From NCBI GenBank assembly GCA_002457555.1, contig NTJQ01000009.1, positions 1-60,057 on the forward strand: a stretch of DNA of 60,057 nt, read 5' to 3'. Both the position numbers and the translations under genes were made by a program. Below are positions 34,946-42,668 of this stretch, piece by piece (within the stretch, counting starts at the first letter, position 1; each line of letters opens with the position of its first letter). The notes under the pieces were generated by a model, which was given only the letters and a program-made list of their open reading frames with translations, was not told the origin of the DNA and ran no database searches. Source of the stretch: Marine Group II euryarchaeote MED-G37. Its GTDB lineage: Archaea > Thermoplasmatota > Poseidoniia > Poseidoniales > Thalassarchaeaceae.

Positions 34946-35570
34946 TTCTGTCGAGTTGTCGACCATTCTAGAAGCAATCCTGTTCAGTGTAGGTCGCTCA
35001 ATGACGGTTGAGGAATTGATGGAGCAAACCGGAAAGACCCGTTCGGAGATTTCAGGGGCGCTGGAGAATCTGCGTGCTACCATTAGACGTCGTAGAGACT
35101 CTGCTTTGCAACTAACAGAAGTTTCAGGCCGGTGGATTTTCGAAGTTAGACCTACACTTTCTTCATATTTGCCGGAATCAGTTAGGCCAGAAGTTCCTGC
35201 AAGATTGTTACCACCTGCTGCTCTAATCGCCTACCATCAACCGATGAAGCAAGCACAGTTAGTCGATATGATTGGTCCTTTAGCCTACGATCGGGTTAGA
35301 GAATTGGCCGGATTAGGATTCATCGATAGGCGTAGGGATGGATTGACCCGTAGATTGACCACAACTCGCAGATTTGCTGAATACTTCGGCTGCCCTGAAG
35401 TTGAATACCAGAAGGTAAGAGAGTGGTTTAGGGCAGAAGCCACAAAGGCTGGGCTTACCAGCGCGGAGTTAGCCGCTTCTCTCTCCGATGAACAAATGAC
35501 TATCGAAGAATTCACCGAGGTGCCATCGGAAGAGGCACTGGCGATTGAAGCCACGCAAGGTAACGAGTGA
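34938..35570 (+). CDS. scpB: Segregation and condensation protein B
   Basis: Two winged-helix domains that bind ScpA. The 210-residue protein begins ELSTILEAILFSVGRSMTVEELMEQTGKT, the hallmark ScpB N-terminus, and the second domain contains LIAYHQPMKQAQLVDMIG (about 95-112). It overlaps scpA by 8 bases and converges on the HMG-CoA reductase gene with no gap. Order smc-scpA-scpB makes the assignment firm. Confidence 0.9.
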   Translation: MSNSVELSTILEAILFSVGRSMTVEELMEQTGKTRSEISGALENLRATIRRRRDSALQLTEVSGRWIFEVRPTLSSYLPESVRPEVPARLLPPAALIAYHQPMKQAQLVDMIGPLAYDRVRELAGLGFIDRRRDGLTRRLTTTRRFAEYFGCPEVEYQKVREWFRAEATKAGLTSAELAASLSDEQMTIEEFTEVPSEEALAIEATQGNE

Positions 35571-36866
35571 TTACTCGCCGCGAACCTGTTGCAAGGCAGA
35601 TTCAACTGCTGCCATGGTGATTCTTTCGCCAGTTTCTCTAACAATCACGGCTACTGGTTCGATCTCTTCCGCAGAAGCCCCTGCGCTAGCAATCATGTTT
35701 CGTAGGTGGAGCTTCATATGTCCTGCCTGTATACCAACTGTCGCAAGGGCTCGAAGGGCACCAAGGTTCTGTGCAAGGCCTGCAGCGGCCATTACTTTCG
35801 CAAGGTCATCAGCCGAGTTAATTCCTAGAAGTGCTACATTTGCTTGGGCACCAGGGTGTATTGTAATCGCCCCACCGACCAATCCAACCGCCATTGGAAT
35901 CTCAATCGAACCGACTAGGTTCCCCTCTGCATCCTTTTCCCAATGGGTCATCGAACCATACCGGCGTTCGTGTGCAGCGTATGAGTGAGCACCGGATTCG
36001 ACAGCTCTCCAATCCTGTCCACAGGCAATTGCAATAGGAGATATTGCATTCATTATTCCTTTGTTATGTGTAGTTGCTCGGAACGGATCTGCCGCCGCAA
36101 AATGGTAGGCTTGTAATACGCCATCGATAACTTCTGCCCCTCTTGCTGCATCCTTACCAGCATCTGACATCTCTTCTGCAGTGAAAGTTGCGCTGACTCT
36201 AGCCAGTCTATGTACTGCTAAGTTACTGATAATTCGTAGAATCACAGTCCCTCCTGAGATACTTTCTATTCTAGGAGCAATGGTTTCTGCCATTGTATTA
36301 ACCGCATTTGCCCCCATTGCATCACGACAATCAACTAGGATGTGCACGATTATCATAGGGCCCGAATCAGTTTCAATAATTCTCGCCTCAACATCTCTAC
36401 ATCCTCCGCCGAATTTCACTAAAATCGGATCTACATCATTGCAGGATTCTATCAATTCCTCTTTAGCGGCAAGAATTGCATCTCGAGATACCTCCGGGTC
36501 TTCACAACCGACCACCTGAATTTGCCCAATCATTACTGGGTCTGTATTGTTTGAGACAAAGCCACCGTTCATCTGACACCTCTTGGCCATGTTGGATGCG
36601 GCTGCAACTACACTTGCTTCCTCAACTACGAATGGGATAACATAGTGTTCTCCATCGATGATGAAGTTAGTTGCAACGCCAATAGGTAGTGAATACCTAC
36701 CGATTACATTCTCGATCATTCTGTCTGCGGTGCCTTCGTCAAGTTCAGCATCCGCCCATGCTTGGACTTGTTCTTCACTGAGGCCAGCAAGTTCTGCAAG
36801 CATGGCTCTTCGCTCTGGGACGGATAGTTTGTAGAATCCACTCAATCGGCTATTATCTATGGGCAT
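35571..36866 (-). CDS. mvaA: HMG-CoA reductase, class II
   Basis: Makes mevalonate from HMG-CoA, the committed step to archaeal isoprenoid lipids. It is class II (bacterial-type), not the class I usual in archaea: ENVIGRYSLPIGVA (52-65), DAMGANAVNTMAE, HNKGIMNAI (catalytic Lys) and HMKLHLRN (catalytic His near the end) all follow class II wording. Length 431 is standard. ATG 36866 gives the family's opening SRLSGFYKLSVPERR. Upstream lies the long gene-free CGTTAA-repeat region. Products feed the prenyl genes at 12.5-14.6 kb. Confidence 0.95.
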   Translation of the reverse strand: MPIDNSRLSGFYKLSVPERRAMLAELAGLSEEQVQAWADAELDEGTADRMIENVIGRYSLPIGVATNFIIDGEHYVIPFVVEEASVVAAASNMAKRCQMNGGFVSNNTDPVMIGQIQVVGCEDPEVSRDAILAAKEELIESCNDVDPILVKFGGGCRDVEARIIETDSGPMIIVHILVDCRDAMGANAVNTMAETIAPRIESISGGTVILRIISNLAVHRLARVSATFTAEEMSDAGKDAARGAEVIDGVLQAYHFAAADPFRATTHNKGIMNAISPIAIACGQDWRAVESGAHSYAAHERRYGSMTHWEKDAEGNLVGSIEIPMAVGLVGGAITIHPGAQANVALLGINSADDLAKVMAAAGLAQNLGALRALATVGIQAGHMKLHLRNMIASAGASAEEIEPVAVIVRETGERITMAAVESALQQVRGE

Positions 36867-37230
36867 AGTTTCACCGAACCTTGCGACAACCTTCTGGTTC
36901 TAAGCACTTCGCGGTGATTATGCCAGAAACACTCTATTGAGAGCCAGGTAGGCACTCGGCCAAGATTGCCGATAATCTATCTTGAATGGGAGTTAAGTAG
37001 CCTCGATTAGAAGATATTTCCAGTTTAAAAAGCGTTAATTCCCTCGTTAACGCATCGTTAACGCATTAAGTAAGCGTTAATAAAGCGTTAATATGTATTT
37101 AAAAAAACGTAGTACTGTGAACTTATGTCTGTTTAAAACATCTGTGTTTATCAAAATATACGTTAATTATGTACTAATGATGCGTGAGGATGCGTGAATA
37201 TTATGTACTCATACTCGAGCGTGGACGATA
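36867..37230. other. 364-bp gene-free AT-rich region (possible origin or operator)
   Basis: The only long intergenic stretch in the window. The middle (37020-37200) is strongly AT-rich against a near-50% GC background. It holds the CGTTAA array (listed separately), A/T runs (TTTAAAAAAAC at 37098-37108) and two GATGCGTGA copies (37179-37187 and 37189-37197, 10-bp period). It separates the divergent HMG-CoA reductase and ATPase/winged-helix genes. A 34-codon reading frame at 37093 lacks a ribosome-binding site and is not called. Confidence 0.6.
37032..37091. repeat. Helically phased CGTTAA repeat array
   Basis: CGTTAA starts at 37033, 37045, 37056, 37075 and 37086, with a near-copy CATTAA at 37064; spacings are 12, 11, 8, 11 and 11 bp, close to one DNA helical turn. 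The 37045 and 37056 copies are the palindrome CGTTAACG followed by C. A further isolated copy is at 37161. The pattern resembles iterons bound by an initiator or repressor. Confidence 0.7.
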
Positions 37231-39234
37231 ATGACTGAGGAGCCCACGACGATACTCGATTTACCTCCATTACGAGGTAACCCCTTCGACCTGCGTCCTA
37301 TCGAACCAAATCGCGCAGAATATCTAGTCGGGCGAGATCGACTACTAGCGGAATGGCGTGAACACCTAATTTCCCAAACTCCACGGTTGTTACTATTGGT
37401 TGGTGATAGCGGCTCTGGGAGAACCTCTTTCCTCAACGCTCTAGCTTCAACTACATCCCGCCGTCCGTACATTGCACAATTCTGGCCAGAAGCCGATGAT
37501 TCTGTTCAGGGAATAATCCATGAGTTGTCGGTACATTTCGGCGGCTTTGAAATCCCACCGTCAATACAACAGGTTTCTGATAAGATGGTGGAAGTCCTCG
37601 ACAAAGAGACAGGAACACTGCCATTAATCGCCTTTGATTATCCCGCTAATGTCGATTTGAACTCCGTATTATTTCGATTAGCACCTTTACTTCAGAGACT
37701 TCGAGCACTTGTTGTGGTCGTACTTACTCCCTCACAACTGGCCGGGTTAGATGAGGGCGTGTTGGATATTTTCGACAAACCTCATTATTTACAGAATTTA
37801 GACGAAAAACAAATCCAGATGCTTAGTAATCGTAGAATTTCTCGCTCGGCCAATCAAAAGTGGAATATCAGGCCCAGCCTACTAACTGCAATTCACCAAC
37901 ATACAGATGGAAACTCACGTAGGGTAATCCGCCTATTGCGCGACTTAATCGATGAGAGGCATAATCCGGCCGAAGGAGGTGTTCTAGATCGACTAACTAC
38001 TTGGAGAGCCCCACCAGTAAAATCAGAACCCAGAGTATTCGAAGAAGCCGATATAGCACCAGATATAGAAGAAATCGCCGAAGAACCAGAGGTCGTAGAA
38101 ATAGAGCCTGAAGAAGAAATTTCCCAAATAGACGAATTTCAACTAGAGGAGGAAGATGAACCAGACGACCTTTGGGATGAAGACGAGGATGAGGAAGATA
38201 ACGAGACTTCATGGAATGATGAATTCGAGGCACCCGACGAAATTTGGAACCCTCCAGGAGAGCCGGCAGAACTAGAGGTTGAGGAGGAAAGATTCCATCA
38301 AGCCGAACAAACTCCTGAATCCGAACCTAGTGAATTGTACCAAAGAGCTGGAGACGAATCTGGGTTTTATTATGTTGAAGAGGGGACTGAACCTCCTGAA
38401 TTACCCGAATCTAGGAAATCAAAAGGGAATTTTGGGCGTTTATTAGGCCGTACCATGCAAGTCAATGATAGGATGCCGACAACAGGCGATGATACACCGA
38501 TTCAGGTCGCTGAGCCTCACAAGAGTTTGGTGCCAAGGGCTCCGGTAAAGGAACTGCCTCCCGAAAGCGTAGAGGATGAACAATCAACTGCAAGAATCGA
38601 CATATCGGTGCAGTCTGGTATAGAAGAGTCCGTTTTCCACGACGATCAGTCAGTTTGGATGGTTGATTCAGGTTCCAAATCTACCTTACCCGACAATCCT
38701 AGAGTATTCGAACCAATTACACCAGAGCCAGAGCCTGTTGTCGAGGAAATTGATACTGAATGGTTCGTCGATGACGGGCGTGCTGGAGAAGAGCTCGAAT
38801 CAATTCCTGAGCCTGTTTTTGAGCTGGAACCTCCCCTGGTTAGTATCCCATTAATTCCAACCACACCACCACCAACTCCGGTTACAACTCCGCCACCAGA
38901 TCCATCACCAACTCCTGTACAAGTCCCCGTGCAAGTTCCGGTTTCATTAGGTCCGACATGGGAACCAGATCAACCATTCAATCCAATCGTTTTGCAAACA
39001 CTAACCGAGGCCGAGAGAATGATTGTCGAGGCCTCGTCAATGCGCGAAGTCTCTCCATCTGATAACGAATTACAAGCTCGCTTAGAGGTCGGTCGTTCCC
39101 GTCTCTCGCAGATATACAATGGAATGCGACGCAAGGGTCTTCTGTCGGTAAGAAAGCAAGGTAGAACTCGATACTTCAAACTCAGCGAGGCCGCAAATCA
39201 ACACTTGCGTGGAGCGCCACAGGAGGCTGCATAA
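37231..39234 (+). CDS. AAA-type ATPase with acidic/proline linker and C-terminal winged helix
   Basis: 667 residues in three parts. The N-terminal ATPase (about 15-255) has RGNPFDLRPIEPNRAEYLVGR, then Walker A GDSGSGRTS (58-66) and a Walker-B-like LPLIAFDYP with Asp but no following Glu, an arrangement reminiscent of Orc1/Cdc6-type proteins. A long Glu/Pro-rich, probably disordered linker covers about 265-585. The C-terminal domain (about 590-660) is a winged helix (LEVGRSRLSQIYNGMRRKGLLSVRKQGRTRYFKL). It could act as a DNA-binding regulator or initiator at the adjacent repeat array; this is inferred from position. It overlaps the DUF357 gene by one base. Confidence 0.65.
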   Translation: MTEEPTTILDLPPLRGNPFDLRPIEPNRAEYLVGRDRLLAEWREHLISQTPRLLLLVGDSGSGRTSFLNALASTTSRRPYIAQFWPEADDSVQGIIHELSVHFGGFEIPPSIQQVSDKMVEVLDKETGTLPLIAFDYPANVDLNSVLFRLAPLLQRLRALVVVVLTPSQLAGLDEGVLDIFDKPHYLQNLDEKQIQMLSNRRISRSANQKWNIRPSLLTAIHQHTDGNSRRVIRLLRDLIDERHNPAEGGVLDRLTTWRAPPVKSEPRVFEEADIAPDIEEIAEEPEVVEIEPEEEISQIDEFQLEEEDEPDDLWDEDEDEEDNETSWNDEFEAPDEIWNPPGEPAELEVEEERFHQAEQTPESEPSELYQRAGDESGFYYVEEGTEPPELPESRKSKGNFGRLLGRTMQVNDRMPTTGDDTPIQVAEPHKSLVPRAPVKELPPESVEDEQSTARIDISVQSGIEESVFHDDQSVWMVDSGSKSTLPDNPRVFEPITPEPEPVVEEIDTEWFVDDGRAGEELESIPEPVFELEPPLVSIPLIPTTPPPTPVTTPPPDPSPTPVQVPVQVPVSLGPTWEPDQPFNPIVLQTLTEAERMIVEASSMREVSPSDNELQARLEVGRSRLSQIYNGMRRKGLLSVRKQGRTRYFKLSEAANQHLRGAPQEAA

Positions 39235-39530
39235 TGTCGGACAAAGGTTCTACGGTAACGAAAGAAAAGGTCGAGAAGTATCTCAAATTAACAGCAGAAG
39301 CTCGAGCAAAGGCGACACCGATTGCAGAGTCTCAAGAGGATATAGGAAGGCTTGATTCGATGATGGGAATGTGTGATGACTACCAAGCAGATGCAAAGCA
39401 TTTCCTCGAGCAAGGAGATCTAGTTCGAGCCTTTGGTGCAATCAATTACGCACATGCTTGGATTGATGCTGCGGTTAGGATTGGCTTGATGGACGGGCAT
39501 GATGATGATCGCCTCTTCACCCTTCCATGA
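39234..39530 (+). CDS. DUF357 family protein
   Basis: A 98-residue helical protein matching the archaeal DUF357 family: the stretch ADAKHFLEQGDLVRAFGAINYAHAWIDAAVRIGLM (about 55-90) is its signature. The function is unknown. ATG 39234 overlaps the preceding ATPase stop by one base (TAATG), so they are translated together. Confidence 0.8.
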   Translation: MSDKGSTVTKEKVEKYLKLTAEARAKATPIAESQEDIGRLDSMMGMCDDYQADAKHFLEQGDLVRAFGAINYAHAWIDAAVRIGLMDGHDDDRLFTLP

Positions 39531-39570
39531 CTGCTAACAATTATCTCCTTCATGTTTTGAGGTGAATACA

Positions 39571-40458
39571 ATGTCCAATTGTCTTGAAGATCTCCCCAAC
39601 CAATTAGAACCAAGTTTTTCTTGTTTTCAAGACTCTATATCTGCAGGACCAGCCTCTGGTATTCTAATCTTGATACTTGGAATTCCTTTGATTGGAATAG
39701 TTAAGAGATATTTAAGAAGGTTCCTCGATAAAACCGACTTTGATGAAGGACTGGAAAATTTTCTTTTCCGAATTGCAAGTGTCGTACTATGGGCGGTCGT
39801 TATCCTAACCGCAGCAAATGAATTCGGAATAAATGTCACAGGTCTGGTTGTCGGTTTAGGGTTTGTAGGATTAGCAGTAGCCTTTGCGGCACAAGATACA
39901 GTAGAGAATGTAATTGCTGGTATTTTCATCATAATTGACAGACCATTCAGAGAAGGTGAGAGAATTCTATTACCAAAGAGTCTAGGTGGCACTTATTCAA
40001 AATGGGGTGATGTTAGTTACATTGGGTTGAGGACCACCAGAGTAAGATCAACAGATGGAGTCTTACTTACCGTTCCAAACAAGATTCTAACAAAAGATGC
40101 AGTTGCAAATTTCAGCCACAGTTCTGACATGGAACTGAGGGTAAGGATTAGACTTGGGCTTACGGCAACTTGGGCTAATGTCACAAAGGCCGAAGAGATT
40201 GTGCAAGATATCGCAGATAATCATCAAGATATTGTTAGCAAACCAAAACCACCAGAGGTTGTTTTGAGAGGATTCGGAGACCAAGAAATAGTTATGGAAA
40301 TACGATATTATGTGAACAATGCAAAGAAGATGAGGCCTTCTAAATCATTCTTTGTTACAGAGATTTTAAGAAGATTTGAGCAAGATGGAGTAACCTTAGC
40401 CTTCCCTGTTCGAGTCAATATGAATAGTGATGTGAATCTAGAAGATCTTGGATTCTAA
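39571..40458 (+). CDS. MscS-family mechanosensitive ion channel
   Basis: A pressure-relief channel of the small-conductance type. Three membrane helices lie at about 27-50, 68-90 and 95-125. The pore helix and its exit read VGLGFVGLAVAFAAQDTVENVIAGIFIIIDRPFREGERI, the MscS signature. The rest is a cytoplasmic beta domain plus C-terminal alpha/beta part. At about 295 residues it is standard. ATG 39571 has GAGGTG 6-9 bp upstream; GTG 39562 is in frame but lies inside that signal. It has its own gap from DUF357 (40 bp). Confidence 0.9.
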   Translation: MSNCLEDLPNQLEPSFSCFQDSISAGPASGILILILGIPLIGIVKRYLRRFLDKTDFDEGLENFLFRIASVVLWAVVILTAANEFGINVTGLVVGLGFVGLAVAFAAQDTVENVIAGIFIIIDRPFREGERILLPKSLGGTYSKWGDVSYIGLRTTRVRSTDGVLLTVPNKILTKDAVANFSHSSDMELRVRIRLGLTATWANVTKAEEIVQDIADNHQDIVSKPKPPEVVLRGFGDQEIVMEIRYYVNNAKKMRPSKSFFVTEILRRFEQDGVTLAFPVRVNMNSDVNLEDLGF

Positions 40459-40463
40459 GCGAT

Positions 40464-40481
40464 TCAAAGGGTACCCTATGA
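40464..40481. repeat. 18-bp element copy 2 (palindrome AGGGTACCCT)
   Basis: TCAAAGGGTACCCTATGA, identical to 15227-15244. It lies between the stop codons of the convergent mscS-like and PIN-domain genes, 3 bases from the latter. Just beside it GAGTCTCA occurs twice (40480-40487, 40491-40498). Confidence 0.6.
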
Positions 40482-40484
40482 GTC

Positions 40485-40847
40485 TCATACGAGTCTCAAA
40501 GAAGGCCCGCTTGTGACTTCGATATACGAACCACCAGCACTAACCAATCGCTCCTTCAATCTCCTGTCAACAGTCAAGACAGGCCAACCGGATTCAACTG
40601 AAAGTTCAACCAACATATCGTCAGTATGCTTAATCCCTTCAATATCTGACATCCTCTCAGATCGTTGCTCTAGCAAATCGAGTAGTAGACCGCCGCGCGT
40701 CTGCGACAATTTCTGTAATTCAGCATCCACCGAATCCAGAACCAATAATCTCGGCGAACCAGCAACTGAAGCCATTGCCACATCAAGATTTAATCTAGCA
40801 TCGACTAATGCCACCCAACCACAAGCGTCGATGAGGACGCTGGACAT
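40485..40847 (-). CDS. PIN-domain protein (aIF2-gamma-linked, Fcf1/VapC-like)
   Basis: A PIN-fold protein of about 120 residues with the acidic active-site residues in order: LIDACGW (Asp6), a middle DAELQKL segment, KHTDDMLVE and VLTVDRRLKERL. It is the kind of PIN protein that often follows aIF2-gamma in archaea and may be an RNA endonuclease in ribosome maturation. An in-frame ATG at 40871 overlaps the aIF2-gamma stop; ATG 40847 leaves a 4-bp gap and gives a conserved start, so it is preferred. It is unlikely to be a toxin, since no antitoxin gene is adjacent. Confidence 0.75.
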   Translation of the reverse strand: MSSVLIDACGWVALVDARLNLDVAMASVAGSPRLLVLDSVDAELQKLSQTRGGLLLDLLEQRSERMSDIEGIKHTDDMLVELSVESGWPVLTVDRRLKERLVSAGGSYIEVTSGPSLRLV

Positions 40848-40851
40848 CACT

Positions 40852-42102
40852 TCACCCCGTGATGGTTCCATGACCTATTAGTCGCCATCGTGTTCCGATT
40901 CTTCGAGACAAAGTGATTCGACTTCCCTCAAGCGCACAAATCGGCAAACGTAGGTTCAGTGTGCATTTTTTACCTTTAATTGCAGTGACTTGACCAACAC
41001 TTGTAGCAGTTGCAGAGTTGACCATTAACATCTCATTTGGCTGTAGCGGCCTAACCTTTTCAGGAGCATCATTGCCACTTGCCACCATATGTTCTAACAA
41101 GTCTAGGTCAAGATTGAACTCCTCCCAAATAGGTGGTAGTTCACCTTGACGCGCCATTACTTGTCCAGACAGGTCATCAGCTTTGGTTACGTTAGGGTCC
41201 ATCGGAGTAGCAACTCCACAGAGTCCACCGGCGTGAATCGTCTCTAGGTCTATACCGCCACCTTGTACAGATTCGACGACTGTCTTGATTGGTTCCCATC
41301 GGGTTTTACTTCCTTCTTGGATTCGGCGACCTGGGGCGATTAGGATATCATCCCCAACTGAGAATTGGCCTTTGACTACAGAACCGCCAATTATTCCTCC
41401 TCGTAGTTTATCCGGCCTTGAACCAGGTCGATTGATATCAAAGGATCTTGCAACATACATCAGTGCCTCCTTCTGCTTCCCATGGTCAGGGGTAGGAATT
41501 ATGTCCTCAATAGCCTGAATAAGAATATCGAGATTTACATCATGATGCGCTGAAATAGGGATTATTGGTGCTTTTTCAGCAATAGTTCCCTTGACGAATT
41601 CCTTGATTTCATTGTGAGACTCAATGGCTCTTTCTTTTGTCACGATATCGATTTTATTTTGAACGATTACAATGTTTTCGATACCTGCAATTTGTAGAGC
41701 CGCCAAGTGTTCACGTGTCTGTGGTTGTGGACATTTTTCAGTTGCAGAAATCAGCAGAAGTGCTCCATCCATAATCGATGAGCCTGAGATCATTACAGCC
41801 ATCAGCGTCTCGTGTCCGGGAGCATCGACGAATGATACAACTCTGAGTAGTTCCTTGTCAACGTCCTTCTTTCCATCAGGCCGCTTACCTGTAGGGTAAT
41901 ATTCTCCATCCTTAGTTTTGTAGAATGCAGTGTCGGCATAGCCAAGTTTGATACTTATCCCTCGCTTTCTTTCCTCAGAATGGGTATCTGTCCAGACTCC
42001 TGAAAGAGCACGGGTTAGAGTCGTCTTGCCGTGGTCGACGTGTCCGACCATGCCGATGTTGACTACAGGCTGGCTAGGTAATTGACTTGCCAGACTCATC
42101 AA
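40852..42102 (-). CDS. eif2g: Translation initiation factor aIF2 gamma subunit
   Basis: The GTPase that delivers initiator tRNA to the ribosome. GTPase motifs are GHVDHGKTT (about 20-28), DAPGHE (about 92-97) and NKID (about 152-155). The domain between G1 and G3 normally has a four-cysteine zinc knuckle; here that stretch (about 57-80) contains no cysteine at all. The rest, including the two beta barrels, is intact, and the length of 416 is normal. ATG 42102 follows rps6e by 11 bp, the conserved archaeal S6e-aIF2-gamma pair. Confidence 0.96.
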   Translation of the reverse strand: MMSLASQLPSQPVVNIGMVGHVDHGKTTLTRALSGVWTDTHSEERKRGISIKLGYADTAFYKTKDGEYYPTGKRPDGKKDVDKELLRVVSFVDAPGHETLMAVMISGSSIMDGALLLISATEKCPQPQTREHLAALQIAGIENIVIVQNKIDIVTKERAIESHNEIKEFVKGTIAEKAPIIPISAHHDVNLDILIQAIEDIIPTPDHGKQKEALMYVARSFDINRPGSRPDKLRGGIIGGSVVKGQFSVGDDILIAPGRRIQEGSKTRWEPIKTVVESVQGGGIDLETIHAGGLCGVATPMDPNVTKADDLSGQVMARQGELPPIWEEFNLDLDLLEHMVASGNDAPEKVRPLQPNEMLMVNSATATSVGQVTAIKGKKCTLNLRLPICALEGSRITLSRRIGTRWRLIGHGTITG

Positions 42103-42113
42103 CTCCTACCGGT

Positions 42114-42599
42114 TCACTCCTCTTCGTCAGAGGGCGTCTCGGTAGCGGCCTCTTCCTCGAGACCAAAAATTACTGGTAGCGAGCGCTTTCCTGCCTCGAC
42201 GACCTTCAAATTGATTTGACGTGTATCCTGACTGATTACATTGCCTCGAAGGTTCCTTCTTCGGCGAATCCCGTCATACTTGTAGACATATTCTTGGGCG
42301 TTCTTCTTGACGTATCTCTTTCCCTTGTATCCAACTCCGGGCGATACGAGGACCGACTTTACTCCTCCACCATCTAGGTCAGGACGCATTGGTCGGCCTG
42401 TGACATCTGAGCCACCGGTGATTTGCAACTTGTATCCAGAAAGTGTTTGATCTCCATCTCCAACGAACATTCCATCTACGGAATCCCCGATTTTCTTACC
42501 CAAGAAATGGTTGTAATTTGCACCTGTGATATCGACCGCATATGCCCGATGGTCAACTGTTCCATTAACCACCGCCTTGAACGCCTGTTCTCCTGCCAT
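42114..42599 (-). CDS. rps6e: 30S ribosomal protein S6e
   Basis: Small-subunit ribosomal protein. The 161-residue protein contains GDSVDG (about 37-42), the KLQITGGSDVTGRPMRPDL segment and the K-R-x-R-RxLRGN end typical of archaeal S6e. It is longer than most archaeal copies (about 125-135 residues) because of a C-terminal extension ending in an acidic TPSDEEE. ATG 42599 has AGGTGA 4 bp upstream; an in-frame ATG at 42656 would add residues lacking similarity. Confidence 0.94.
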   Translation of the reverse strand: MAGEQAFKAVVNGTVDHRAYAVDITGANYNHFLGKKIGDSVDGMFVGDGDQTLSGYKLQITGGSDVTGRPMRPDLDGGGVKSVLVSPGVGYKGKRYVKKNAQEYVYKYDGIRRRRNLRGNVISQDTRQINLKVVEAGKRSLPVIFGLEEEAATETPSDEEE

Positions 42600-42634
42600 G
42601 ATGTCACCTGAACGGGCTCCCGACAGGAGACCCC

Positions 42635-42640
42635 TATAAG
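42635..42640 (-). promoter_or_regulatory. TATA box of the rps6e-eif2g operon
   Basis: CTTATA on the minus strand, centred about 38 bp before ATG 42599, which would give a leader of about 10 bases containing AGGTGA. It is the best AT-rich hexamer in the 69-bp gap after cdc6. Confidence 0.45.
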
Positions 42641-42668
42641 AGCGGTTCGGATTCACCTACGGTGAGCC

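Noticed and set aside
37093-37197. A 34-codon plus-strand reading frame in the gene-free region
   Set aside because: No ribosome-binding site, unusual amino-acid composition for this genome and it overlaps the repeat array; the AT-rich DNA explains it.
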